Below, piece after piece: positions 18,478 to 26,400 of a stretch of DNA of 64,000 bases. The position numbers and the translations under genes were made by a program. The stretch comes from Acinetobacter rudis (GTDB lineage: Bacteria > Pseudomonadota > Gammaproteobacteria > Pseudomonadales > Moraxellaceae). The stretch's first letter is position 1; each line of letters begins with the position of its first letter. A model generated the notes under the pieces. It worked only from the letters and a program-made list of their open reading frames with translations. It was not told the origin of the DNA and did no database searches. The stretch spans positions 1-64,000 of the forward strand of contig NZ_BBRX01000025.1 of assembly GCF_000829675.1 (NCBI RefSeq). The letters run 5' to 3'.

Positions 18478-20688
18478 TTAGACAGCAATACTCAAAGGAC
18501 CTGCTTTGGCACGGGCTGCATGTAATTTCTTATAGCTTTCGATCAGACGTAAATGACGGTCTAGACCTTCAAGTTTCATACTGGTTGGTGTTAAGCCATG
18601 GAAGCGGACATGACCTTCAACTGAGCCCACTGCTGCATCCATACGTTCGTCACCAAACATACGACGGAAATTATAAGCATAGTCATCGAGCTCAAGCTCA
18701 TCATCGATCACGACTTCAAGCACAACATTAAGACATTGATAAAATAATCCACGTTCCACAGTGTTGGTGTTGTATTGTAGATAGGCTTCGACCAAATCTT
18801 TTGCCTCTTCAAACTGCTGCAATGCGAGGTAAATTAACAGTTTTAGTTCTAATATGGTCAGTTGGCCCCATTCTGTATTGTCATCAAACTCAATACCGAT
18901 CAAAGTCTTGATCTCGGTATAGTCATCTAATTCACATTCTTCCAAGCGTTCAACCAATGCTTCAAGGCGATCATTGTCTAAACGATGTAGATTTAAAATG
19001 TCTTCACGGAAGCCTAATGCTTTGTTGGTGTTGTCCCAAACCAGATCTTCAATTAAATAAACTTCAGAGTAATCAGGTACCAAGATACGACAAGCGGTTG
19101 CCCCAAGGTGTTTATAAACTGCCATATAGACTTCTTTACCCATGTCTTCCAAAATGGCAAAGAGGGCAGCTGCTTCTTGAGCATTACTGTTTGTTCCTTG
19201 GTTGGTAAAATCCCATTCAACAAAGTCATAGTCTGATTTAGCACTAAAGAAATGCCATGACACTACACCACTTGAGTCAATAAAGTGTTCAACATAGTTG
19301 TTGGGTTCAGTCACTGCATTTGTACTAAATGTAGGTTGAGGCAGATCATTTAAACCTTCAAAGCTACGACCTTGTAGTAGCTCAGTAAGACTACGTTCAA
19401 GTGCGACTTGGAAGTTTGGATGGGCACCAAAAGAGGCAAAAACACCTCCTGTACGAGGATTCATTAAGGTGACACACATTACTGGGTATTGACCACCTAG
19501 TGATGCATCTTTGACCAGTACAGGGAAGCCTTGTTGTTCAAGTGCTTCGATACCTGCTTGAATACTTGGGTATTTAGCGAGAACCTCTTGTGGTACATCA
19601 GGTAAGGTAATTTCACCTTCAATGATTTCACGTTTTACAGCGCGTTCAAATATTTCAGATAAACACTGAACTTGAGCTTCAGCCAAAGTATTACCTGCAC
19701 TCATACCATTGCTCAGGTACAAGTTTTCGATCAGGTTAGAAGGGAAGTAGACCACTTCTTTATCTGATTGACGCACAAATGGCAGTGAACAAATGCCCCG
19801 TGCAGTATTGCCAGAGTTGGTATCGTATAAATGTGAACCAAGTAACTCATCATCAGGATTGTAAATTTCTAGGCAATATTCATCTAAAATTTCAGTCGGT
19901 AGGGCATCATCTGGGCCAGGTTTGAACCATTTTTCTTCTGGATAGTGTACAAAATCTGCATTGGCAATTTCCTCACCCCAGAACTGATCATTATAGAAAA
20001 AGTTACAGTTAAGCCGCTCAATAAATTCGCCTAATGCAGAAGCCAATGCGCTTTCTTTGGTTGCACCCTTACCATTGGTAAAACACATCGGTGATTGTGC
20101 ATCACGAATATGTAACGACCAGACATTCGGTACGATATTACGCCAAGATGCAATTTCAATTTTCATGCCGAGACCAGCTAAAATTGAAGACATGTTGGCA
20201 ATGGTTTGCTCAAGTGGTAAATCTTTACCAGCAATAAAAGTATTTTGCTCGGAGGTTAAATTTGGCATGAGCAGCGCTTGTGCATCTGCATCAATACTTT
20301 CTACTTGTTCAATAATAAATTCAGGACCAGTTTGTACCACTTTCTTCACAGTACAACGATCGATAGAGCGCAAGATACCTTGGCGATCTTTTTCAGAAAT
20401 ATCTGCAGGAAGTTCAACTTGGATTTTAAAAATTTGTTTATAGCGATTTTCAGGATCGACAATATTGTTTTGTGATAAGCGAATGTTATCTGTAGGGATG
20501 TCACGCGCAGCACAATAGACTTTAACAAAGTAGGCTGCGCACATTGCTGAAGAAGCAAGAAAATAATCGAATGGACCAGGCGCAGAACCATCCCCTTTAT
20601 AACGGATGGGTTGATCGGCAATTACCGTAAAATCATCGAACTTAGCCTCAAGTCGAAGGTTATCGAGAAAATTGACTTTGATTTCCAT
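18478..20688 (-). CDS. ycaO: OsmC-YcaO fusion protein (S12 methylthiotransferase accessory type)
   Basis: A 736-residue two-domain protein. Residues about 1-140 look like an OsmC/YhfA-type domain (RYKGDGSAPGPFDYFLASSAMCAAYFVKVYC...), with the conserved Cys in SSAMCAAY. From about residue 149 (FIAGKDLPLEQTIANM) it matches E. coli YcaO: WSLHIRDAQSPMCFTNGKGATKESALASALGEFIERL carries the glutamates of the YcaO ATP site. A C-terminal TPR-like helical part follows. E. coli YcaO (586 residues) helps RimO modify ribosomal protein S12. rimO is not in this window. The fusion is in one frame without disruption. Confidence 0.9.
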   Translation of the reverse strand: MEIKVNFLDNLRLEAKFDDFTVIADQPIRYKGDGSAPGPFDYFLASSAMCAAYFVKVYCAARDIPTDNIRLSQNNIVDPENRYKQIFKIQVELPADISEKDRQGILRSIDRCTVKKVVQTGPEFIIEQVESIDADAQALLMPNLTSEQNTFIAGKDLPLEQTIANMSSILAGLGMKIEIASWRNIVPNVWSLHIRDAQSPMCFTNGKGATKESALASALGEFIERLNCNFFYNDQFWGEEIANADFVHYPEEKWFKPGPDDALPTEILDEYCLEIYNPDDELLGSHLYDTNSGNTARGICSLPFVRQSDKEVVYFPSNLIENLYLSNGMSAGNTLAEAQVQCLSEIFERAVKREIIEGEITLPDVPQEVLAKYPSIQAGIEALEQQGFPVLVKDASLGGQYPVMCVTLMNPRTGGVFASFGAHPNFQVALERSLTELLQGRSFEGLNDLPQPTFSTNAVTEPNNYVEHFIDSSGVVSWHFFSAKSDYDFVEWDFTNQGTNSNAQEAAALFAILEDMGKEVYMAVYKHLGATACRILVPDYSEVYLIEDLVWDNTNKALGFREDILNLHRLDNDRLEALVERLEECELDDYTEIKTLIGIEFDDNTEWGQLTILELKLLIYLALQQFEEAKDLVEAYLQYNTNTVERGLFYQCLNVVLEVVIDDELELDDYAYNFRRMFGDERMDAAVGSVEGHVRFHGLTPTSMKLEGLDRHLRLIESYKKLHAARAKAGPLSIAV

Positions 20689-20999
20689 GCAGGTACCTAA
20701 CTTTTCTTATGTGTTGAACAGACATAAGTATTTGAAATGGAAGATTGATCCAATTGATGGATCAGAGAGATCGATTTGAATATGAATTAAAAAGCAGTCA
20801 TCGAGTGGCTGAGAACATCATAGAGGATGAATCATCGTGAGGACCAATTAAACTTGGGCAATTTTATGCGGCTATAGGGTAAAAATCCACTGTCTTTTTT
20901 TCAGAATTAAAATACATGCACTGTAGAAACTCATTTTTGTCTAATTTATCAATTTGGCCTTTTATTGAATTCAGCATAAAAGACCAAAAAGAATAGCTA
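20689..20999. other. Intergenic region upstream of OsmC-YcaO gene
   Basis: 311 nt without a supportable gene. It holds the leader and promoter region of the minus-strand OsmC-YcaO gene and, at 20953-20988, an imperfect terminator-like hairpin for the next minus-strand gene. Nothing else was recognised. Confidence 0.5.
20953..20988 (-). terminator. Likely terminator of the DUF5713 gene
   Basis: A 13-bp stem with one wobble pair (TTTGGCCTTTTAT at 20953-20965 with ATAAAAGACCAAA at 20976-20988), 10-nt loop, weak T tail on the minus strand. Confidence 0.5.
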
Positions 21000-21341
21000 T
21001 TACCAGTCTCTAGGTGCTATGAGTTCTTCGATATCTGCATCTTTAAAGTTATACGCTTCTGCAATAAAATCAAATTCTTCAGCGATACTTTCACGTGCAA
21101 CCGTTTCAATTTCACTATTTTCTTCATCAAAAGCCTCTTGTAAATCATTAATTTTTTCAGTGGCTTGATGAGTCAGAGCATATAAGCTATCAAGATCTTG
21201 TGGCTGTTCAGTTTCAATTTGCCCACAGAGCTTAAGTAAAATATCTTTCACCTGATCTACAAGGTGATTCGGAAAATAGGCATCATTATACATTTGCTCT
21301 AAAAAAGCATGCTGTAAAACTAAAGTGTTTTGAATGGTCAT
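21000..21341 (-). CDS. DUF5713-like protein
   Basis: A 113-residue acidic, soluble, helical protein. The pattern MYNDAYFPNHLVDQVKDILLKLC, LTHQATEKINDLQEAF, ARESIAEEFDFIAEAYNF and terminal ELIAPRDW agrees with what I remember of DUF5713. No signal peptide, cytoplasmic. Function unknown. It is first in a run of accessory genes on the minus strand. Confidence 0.7.
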   Translation of the reverse strand: MTIQNTLVLQHAFLEQMYNDAYFPNHLVDQVKDILLKLCGQIETEQPQDLDSLYALTHQATEKINDLQEAFDEENSEIETVARESIAEEFDFIAEAYNFKDADIEELIAPRDW

Positions 21342-21406
21342 ATCTGTCTCTAATTAACTTTTTTGCTAGGGTGAATTGTTAAATGGTGTGGAATTAATGC
21401 TTAAGT

Positions 21407-21862
21407 TTAAGAGACATTACATTTAATGGCCTGAACAGGGGTTATATTTTTAGCAGAAACCAGTTGGGTGATGTCAAAGCCTTCAGACTCTTCAATATAG
21501 GATTGATAGTTTTTGATGGTGATGGTTGCCTTACCTTCATAGCTGCAATAACCCTTTTTAATATTGTCAGGTAACTTGAAGGTCTTTTTGGCTGTCTCGA
21601 AATTACTAAAACAAAACCAAGCACTACGAACATTAGGATCAAAATTTGGAACAAGTTTTTCGGAGGCTTTGTCTGGAAAAAAACAAATTGCATCACCCAT
21701 AAAATCGAGATACTCAGGATCTAGATTTCTAGAGTAGACCCCAGTCAATGTGCTTTGTCCTTGGTAATGTTTATAACCGTTATCAGTTTTTTGGTACTTA
21801 AAGTCTTGTGCCTGAGCAAACATAGGCAATAACAGGCCGATGAATATAACTGCTTTTTTCAT
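21407..21862 (-). CDS. Secreted protein of unknown function
   Basis: A 151-residue protein with signal peptide MKKAVIFIGLLLPMFAQA. The mature part contains four Cys (in DAICFFPD, SAWFCFSN, GYCSYEG, IKCNVS) that could form two disulfides, consistent with a periplasmic fold. No family recognised. It lies 42 nt downstream of the SEL1 gene and may be co-transcribed with it. Confidence 0.6.
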   Translation of the reverse strand: MKKAVIFIGLLLPMFAQAQDFKYQKTDNGYKHYQGQSTLTGVYSRNLDPEYLDFMGDAICFFPDKASEKLVPNFDPNVRSAWFCFSNFETAKKTFKLPDNIKKGYCSYEGKATITIKNYQSYIEESEGFDITQLVSAKNITPVQAIKCNVS

Positions 21863-21904
21863 ATTTGATTTCCTAAATTGATTGATCTGGTCTTGAAAGA
21901 CGAT

Positions 21905-22771
21905 TCATTGTTCCGTTTTAGCTAAGTCAGTAGCCTTTTTATACCACTTTTTGGCAATAACAGGATCTTTAGGAAAGCCTTCAGTACCACGTTCATAATG
22001 CTCCGCAATCATTTCAAAATGCTTGGATGTACTGGGTGAGAACAGCATCTCTAGCAGTTCCTCAGATTTAGCAGGATTTTTTTTGACCGCATAACCATGT
22101 GCATAAAATAGAGCGACTTGTAATAAGGCTGAGTTATTACCAAGCTTCGCAGATTTTTTATACCAATACAGGGCTTTTTTCAAATCCTTTGGTACTAAAA
22201 TAGCATCTCTATAGGTATCACCTAAAAATTCTGTAGCCACACGATTGTCTTGTTTTGCCGCTTGAGTTAACCAATAAATGGCTTGTTGACCATCTTTTTT
22301 ACTAAATTGGTTAGATTGATAGAGTCGTCCTAGTAATAATTGTCCTTGAGCATTATGTTGTTGTGCTGCTTTGTTTAGCCAATAATAACTTTGTTCTAAA
22401 TTGTGGGGAACCAATTCACCTTCCATATAGAGCATGGCCATTTGAACTTGTGCTTCGGGATTATTGGTCTGTGCTGCTTGTAGATAGTATTTTAAAGCTT
22501 GGGTTTGCTTTTTGGGATCTGGGTCCATTTTAAGTTCAAGTGCTTTTGAGAGTAATTCTTCACTTGGATCTACGATTAATTCTGGAAGATTTTCAAAGAA
22601 AGCGTCTAAACATTGATTACCCTCTTCATATTTTTCGGCATTGATTAATGCTGTACAGTGTTCTTCTGTTGGAACTTGGGTAGATGTGTCAGCTTGGATT
22701 TGTGTTGTAAATTGAATCAGACTGACTAATGTTATAGACAAGCAAAAAAATGGCTTTGAAGATATTAACAT
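21905..22771 (-). CDS. Secreted SEL1-repeat (TPR-like) protein
   Basis: A 288-residue protein with an N-terminal signal peptide (about residues 1-27, ending IQADTS). At least four SEL1-type repeats are visible: ALKYYLQAAQTNNPEAQVQMAMLY, YWLNKAAQQHNAQGQLLLGRLY, YWLTQAAKQDNRVATEFLGDTY and YWYKKSAKLGNNSALLQVALFY. These form a helical superhelix for protein-protein contact. The partner is unknown; adjacent genes are also secreted unknowns. Confidence 0.85.
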   Translation of the reverse strand: MLISSKPFFCLSITLVSLIQFTTQIQADTSTQVPTEEHCTALINAEKYEEGNQCLDAFFENLPELIVDPSEELLSKALELKMDPDPKKQTQALKYYLQAAQTNNPEAQVQMAMLYMEGELVPHNLEQSYYWLNKAAQQHNAQGQLLLGRLYQSNQFSKKDGQQAIYWLTQAAKQDNRVATEFLGDTYRDAILVPKDLKKALYWYKKSAKLGNNSALLQVALFYAHGYAVKKNPAKSEELLEMLFSPSTSKHFEMIAEHYERGTEGFPKDPVIAKKWYKKATDLAKTEQ

Positions 22772-22838
22772 TTAGAATTCCTATTTTAATATGGGCAATA
22801 TTATTAGCGATTCATTTTTTGATAAGAAGACTATTATC

Positions 22839-23075
22839 ATGAAAAAAATATTTTTAATATCACTCGGTGCGATTCTGATTTTTTTATCGATCATGATACT
22901 TCTGTATTTTAGTGGTATGGGGTGTATGTCCTCTACAGGTTCAAGCCCAGGTTGTAATAATCCGATAAGAGCATTACGCGAAGTTGAACTCATTCCATTT
23001 ATTCATCTTCCATTTGTTCTCGGTGTGATCTTAATGTATTGGGGAAGGAAATTAAAAAATAACAGGGAAGGTTAA
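22839..23075 (+). CDS. Small two-helix membrane protein, unknown
   Basis: A 78-residue protein starting at ATG 22839 (MKKIFLISLGAILIFLSIMIL), after AAGAAG; an in-frame ATG 16 codons earlier lies within the divergent leader and gives a less typical N-terminus. Two hydrophobic helices (about 4-25 and 55-70) flank a short loop with two Cys (GMGCMSSTGSSPGCNNP). No family recognised. It is divergent from the SEL1 gene and next to the prophage remnant. Confidence 0.6.
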   Translation: MKKIFLISLGAILIFLSIMILLYFSGMGCMSSTGSSPGCNNPIRALREVELIPFIHLPFVLGVILMYWGRKLKNNREG

Positions 23076-23109
23076 GTGTTTTTCATTACAAAATGTACTG
23101 AAAAGACCA

Positions 23110-23411
23110 AAGCCGAAGCCAAGAAAAATCATGGTCTGAACAACTTTTAAAAGCAGAGAAAATTACAATATTAAAATTAAACAAGTCGTGGTTGAAGATT
23201 TTAGAATTCAGTCCACTGCTGATCGCTTGTCAAAGCAATTCGATATAGCCAAAAGCTGTATGTCCAAAGCTCCCCGCGAAACCATCATTAACTAGGTCAA
23301 TACCAGTTCAGATATACTCCAAAAGTGTATTGCTGAATATCGAACGATGGCGGAAGCAGCTGATGGACACGCAGTTGATATCGAGCGATTGAGTGAGGGT
23401 GGCCTGAATAG
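23110..23411 (+). pseudogene. Phage lysis protein remnant (Rz/DUF2514-like spanin)
   Basis: Read across frames this gives phage lysis-protein-like text: WSEQLLKAEK, then (shifted) VVEDFRIQSTADRLSKQFDIAKSCMSKA, then after an in-frame TAG at 23293-23295 DILQKCIAEYRTMAEAADGH and AVDIERL, and after a final shift WPE and TAG at 23409-23411. The ADRL...C..EY..MAEAADGHAVDIERL pattern is typical of inner-membrane spanin-type proteins. At least two frameshifts and one stop make it non-functional. The 5' end is not identifiable. Confidence 0.7.
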
Positions 23412-23484
23412 TTCGTGTCTTCTTTATAATAAGTGTGGAACATTGGTTGAATAGTAGGAGTGAAACTATATAAAGGAATAAAAA

Positions 23485-23508
23485 CGCCTTATTCAACGGA
23501 ATAAGGCG
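23485..23508 (-). terminator. Orphan minus-strand terminator
   Basis: A 9-bp perfect stem (CGCCTTATT/AATAAGGCG), loop CAACGG, followed by T5 on the minus strand. No intact minus-strand gene ends immediately upstream of it; it may be left over from phage DNA or stop transcription coming from the integrase region. Confidence 0.6.
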
Positions 23509-23629
23509 CTTGGAAATAATTTAACTATATGATTTAAAATGAATAGTTAACTTAATTTCGTATAAGGTGTATTATGTTGATTTTAGGAAATCTTTAAAAT
23601 AAACAGTACTAATATACACAGGATAATTT

Positions 23630-23980
23630 ATGAAGCTATTAACGATAGATGAAATATTCATTATCAAGAGCTTAATAGAAATTTCACAAATAAAAATTAA
23701 CATTCCAGTAGCGTTAGATAAGTGCTACTCCATACCAATGAATGATGGTGGAATGGGATCCTTTAAAATCATTTATCCCGAAGAAATATGCTCTGATTTT
23801 GGGGAACTTACGACAACGGGAACCCAAATTGATTATTCAGATCATGGAAAATATGTAAATATTGCTTTGTTTATTGATAGAAATTTTATCCCTAGAGAAA
23901 TAGATAGCTTTGTGGGAGATTCATCCTCATTAACTGAACCTTTTAAAATTGAAAATATTAAAAAGATATATCTTATTTAA
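23630..23980 (+). CDS. DUF6984-like small protein
   Basis: A 116-residue soluble protein. The core IPMNDGGMGSFKIIYPEE, preceded by LTIDEIFIIKSLIEIS, resembles the DUF6984 family, whose hallmark as I remember it is a DMNDGGMGS segment. AT-rich, with AGGATAATTT before the ATG. It sits between two phage lysis remnants, so it is probably an accessory gene brought by the phage. The family's function is unknown; an immunity-type role is only a guess. Confidence 0.6.
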   Translation: MKLLTIDEIFIIKSLIEISQIKINIPVALDKCYSIPMNDGGMGSFKIIYPEEICSDFGELTTTGTQIDYSDHGKYVNIALFIDRNFIPREIDSFVGDSSSLTEPFKIENIKKIYLI

Positions 23981-23984
23981 CATA

Positions 23985-24155
23985 ATGGGCGTTATGCGAA
24001 ATGTTTTTGTTAGAACCAATATAAAACTTTGTCCCGATCTACAGCAACTAGAATCAGGGCAGGGTGGTATTATCTTGTTGTGGGCTATTGATGTTGTAGT
24101 TAAATACAATGAGTGTCAGGCGAAGCATAGTGCTGTGGTGAAAGCCCTTAAGTGA
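23985..24155 (+). pseudogene. Truncated Rz1-like outer spanin remnant
   Basis: Fifty-six codons whose C-terminal part (NIKLCPDLQQLESGQGGIIL followed by LWAIDVVVKYNECQAKHSAV) resembles phage Rz1-type outer spanins: CPDL..LESG..., then a hydrophobic helix and KY.EC..KH..VV.AL. The expected lipoprotein signal and lipobox are missing, so the 5' end has been lost, probably in the event that placed the DUF6984-like gene just upstream (stop at 23980). Identity by pattern only. Confidence 0.55.
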
Positions 24156-24166
24156 AGGCACTTTGC

Positions 24167-24870
24167 TTATGCTTTTATGTAAGGTGTTAGTGTTTTAATT
24201 ATATTAATATGAATTTTACTATTTAGAATAGTATTTAAATTTTCACATTCAGTGATAATTGCATTCAGGTATTCCCTGAAAAAAATATTATCAATGAATA
24301 TTTTAGAATTGACTTCTAATATTAACTCTATTTTATTATTAATCTCATTAATATGCTGCAACTCCTCTTCTTTTGCGCCAATAGTTAATAAAATTAATTC
24401 TGATGAGGTTTTGTAGTTATTTAATTTTTCTTTTGTTTGGATAAGTTGACGGTCATATAGTTCTGAAATTAAATTAAAATTATCTTTGATGTGTGAATTA
24501 TTTAAATCTATTAAAGGAAACCTATCTAAAAAAAATTTACATCATTTTTTATAGATATATGCTTATTCAAACTAATTATTAACTCCTGAAGCATTGAAAT
24601 GTTTTTTATAGAAAAATCAGAGTAAATAGTTTTGTTATGTTGATCCTTCCAGTCATTGAACATTCTTGACGCAATATAAGCTGCAGTTAATGTAGCAAAA
24701 CCACCAAAGAATGTTCCACCAATATACAGAGCATCATAAATAGGTCTTGGTTTTCCTTGTTCTGTAGGAAAACACCCCATAAAAACAATCATGACAACAA
24801 TAAATGTGAGTGTAGTTGCTATCACCAAAGCCAAAGCACACTTTATAGATTCATTGATTGATTTTTTCAT
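24167..24870 (-). pseudogene. Integrase-coupled membrane protein gene, frameshifted at an A8 tract
   Basis: Two minus-strand frames, 24526-24870 (114 residues) and the frame ending at 24167, join into one 234-residue protein if one base is added to the A8 tract at 24528-24535. The whole frame between is then open (DVNFFLDRFPLIDLNNSHIK, ... ELYDRQLIQTKEKLNNY ... GAKEEELQHINEINNK). Two membrane helices lie near residues 10-32 and 48-68, and the remainder is a helical, coiled-coil-like cytoplasmic part. The start ATG overlaps the integrase stop (ATGA), so it is translationally coupled. No family recognised. Slippage, true mutation and sequencing error are all possible. Confidence 0.75.
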
Positions 24871-26012
24871 TTAACCCCACTTTTAATCTCTTCACAGTAA
24901 TCAGACCACTTCTGCATCATTTCTTTGCGCTCTTTTAGGTGCTTAGTCCGGTTATATGCTCGACCATGCATATCACGGACTTGGTGACCAAGCTGCATTT
25001 CGATAATTTCCACTGGGAACTGTATAACCTCATCAAGCATGGTTCGAGCTGATGCCCTAAAACCATGGCTACTCACTTGCTTTTTTTCATAACCAAGGCG
25101 ACGTAAAGCTTGATTGATTGTATTTTTTGACATTGGCTTTAATGCTGAAGTAATAGCAGGAAATACATATTCACTATTACATGTGATTGGTTGTAGCACT
25201 TTAAGCAGATCAACTACCTGCGTTGATAATGGAACGATTAACTCTACGCCAGTCTTTGATTTTGTCTTAGGTGGTGTATAGGACCATATGTTTTTCTCAA
25301 AATCTATCTCACTCCATTTTGCATGCCGCAATTCACCAGGGCGAACAAAAACAAGAGGGGCGATCTTGAGTGCAGTTTTGGTGATAATAGTCCCTTCATA
25401 GTGATCTATATCACTTAGGAGTACTGCAAACTCTTTAGGTGATGTAATGGCAGCCATGTGGTTAACGACTGGTGTCTTTAGTGCACCACGTAGATCCTGA
25501 GTTACATCGCGCTCACATAATCCAATTGCAACACCATAACGCAGAATTTGACCGCATTTAACCTTAATCTTTTTGGCTGTTTCATATTTCTCTTCTCTTT
25601 CATAGATTCGACAAACATTTAAGATATCCATAGGGGTAATGGAATTAATTGGTTTGTCTCCAATATTATCGACTATAACCTGAAAGAATTTTTTATTTTT
25701 GGCGATAGTTGATTCGGCTAAATTTTGCTTAGTCATCCATTCTTCAGAAACAGCAGAAAATGTATTTTTAAGAGAATTAACTTGATTGATGGTTTCTAAT
25801 TTTCTGCTTTCACTTGGATCTATATTTTGAGCAAGTAATGATCTTGCATCATCCCTTCGCGATCTAGCATCTGCAAGAGATACTTCGGGGTAAGAGCCAA
25901 AACTTATGGTATTTCTTTTTTTAGTGTAGGGGTGGTAATAATCAAATCTCCAAAATTTATTGTTGTTCTTATCGATCAATAAATACATGCCTCCACCATC
26001 GGAAAGCTTCAC
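24867..26012 (-). CDS. Tyrosine-type prophage integrase, start codon probably lost
   Basis: A 381-residue P4/CP4-type integrase with a DUF4102-like arm-binding N-domain (KLSDGGGMYLLID), a SAM-like core-binding domain and a catalytic domain: Arg in RPGELR (near 222), HGFR (His316, Arg319), LGH (His343) and nucleophile Tyr353 (AYNRTKH). The family's N-terminus normally starts about 22 residues earlier. The frame continues upstream in the expected way (AKTVTPLTDSKIKKAKFIDK) but the expected first codon is ATA at 26076-26078, and a TAA follows further up. The GTG at 26012 is therefore an internal start and the integrase may be crippled. Confidence 0.8.
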   Translation of the reverse strand: MKLSDGGGMYLLIDKNNNKFWRFDYYHPYTKKRNTISFGSYPEVSLADARSRRDDARSLLAQNIDPSESRKLETINQVNSLKNTFSAVSEEWMTKQNLAESTIAKNKKFFQVIVDNIGDKPINSITPMDILNVCRIYEREEKYETAKKIKVKCGQILRYGVAIGLCERDVTQDLRGALKTPVVNHMAAITSPKEFAVLLSDIDHYEGTIITKTALKIAPLVFVRPGELRHAKWSEIDFEKNIWSYTPPKTKSKTGVELIVPLSTQVVDLLKVLQPITCNSEYVFPAITSALKPMSKNTINQALRRLGYEKKQVSSHGFRASARTMLDEVIQFPVEIIEMQLGHQVRDMHGRAYNRTKHLKERKEMMQKWSDYCEEIKSGVK

Positions 26013-26160
26013 AGTCTTATCTATGAACTTTGCTTTCTTAATCTTTGAATCTGTAAGTGGTGTAACTGTTTTAGCTATTTTAACGGTATCACTTTAACGG
26101 TAGATTTAGCGATACCGTCAAAAACACCGCTAAAAACACTTGATTGTTGTGGATCATCAT

Positions 26161-26223
26161 GGACTATTAAAGACTAATGATTGGTTTAAATCAATATAAA
26201 TAAAGGGCTTAAAGGACTATTAA
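26161..26223. repeat. Direct repeats, possible integrase arm sites
   Basis: GGACTATTAA occurs at 26161-26170 and 26214-26223, each followed by a similar A/G-rich extension (AGACTAATG and GGATTATGC). They lie between the integrase and the tRNA 3' end, where arm-type binding sites are expected. Confidence 0.45.
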
Positions 26224-26244
26224 GGATTATGCTGTATTCTATAA

Positions 26245-26320
26245 TGGTACGCCCTGCGGGACTCGAACCCACGTCGGTCGCTTAGGAGGCAACTGCTCTA
26301 TCCAGTTAAGCTAAGGGCGT
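26245..26320 (-). tRNA. tRNA-Arg (anticodon CCT)
   Basis: A 76-nt cloverleaf on the minus strand with encoded CCA. Acceptor ACGCCCT/AGGGCGT, D-arm GCTT..GAGC, anticodon stem GTTGC/GCGAC with loop CTCCTAA (anticodon CCT), and T-arm GTGGGTTCGAGTCCCGC. The 3' end faces the integrase, so this is the likely attachment site of the adjacent prophage remnant. It remains intact. Confidence 0.95.
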
Positions 26321-26353
26321 ATGATGATCGCTAATTTAACGGAAAACGAAGCA

Positions 26354-26384
26354 AAAAAAAAGTTATTGCTTAACAATAACTTTT
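26354..26384 (-). terminator. Terminator of the 26.4-kb permease gene
   Basis: An 11-bp stem (AAAAGTTATTG/CAATAACTTTT) with loop CTTAA and a T8-type run on the minus strand, 17 nt past the stop. Confidence 0.85.
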
Positions 26385-26400
26385 AAAATTGAAATTCAGA

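Larger units (their letters stand above)
23110..26248. mobile_element. Decayed prophage remnant at tRNA-Arg(CCT)
   Basis: From left to right: a broken phage lysis gene (Rz/DUF2514-like), an orphan terminator, a DUF6984-like gene, a truncated Rz1-like end, a frameshifted membrane-protein gene and a tyrosine integrase lying against the 3' end of tRNA-Arg. The stretch is clearly more AT-rich than its neighbours. Integrase next to a tRNA 3' end is the classic integration arrangement. I searched 22.8-24.9 kb by eye for a second copy of the tRNA 3' end and found none, so the left attachment site is lost or further away. The left boundary is approximate. Confidence 0.8.

Noticed and set aside
18478..20688. 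YcaO as the centre of a RiPP (thiazole/oxazole peptide) cluster
   Set aside because: No precursor peptide, dehydrogenase or transporter gene lies nearby, and the domain matches the E. coli YcaO type linked to S12 modification.
23308..23496. Small minus-strand frame inside the lysis remnant
   Set aside because: It overlaps the degraded phage gene and has no ribosome-binding site.
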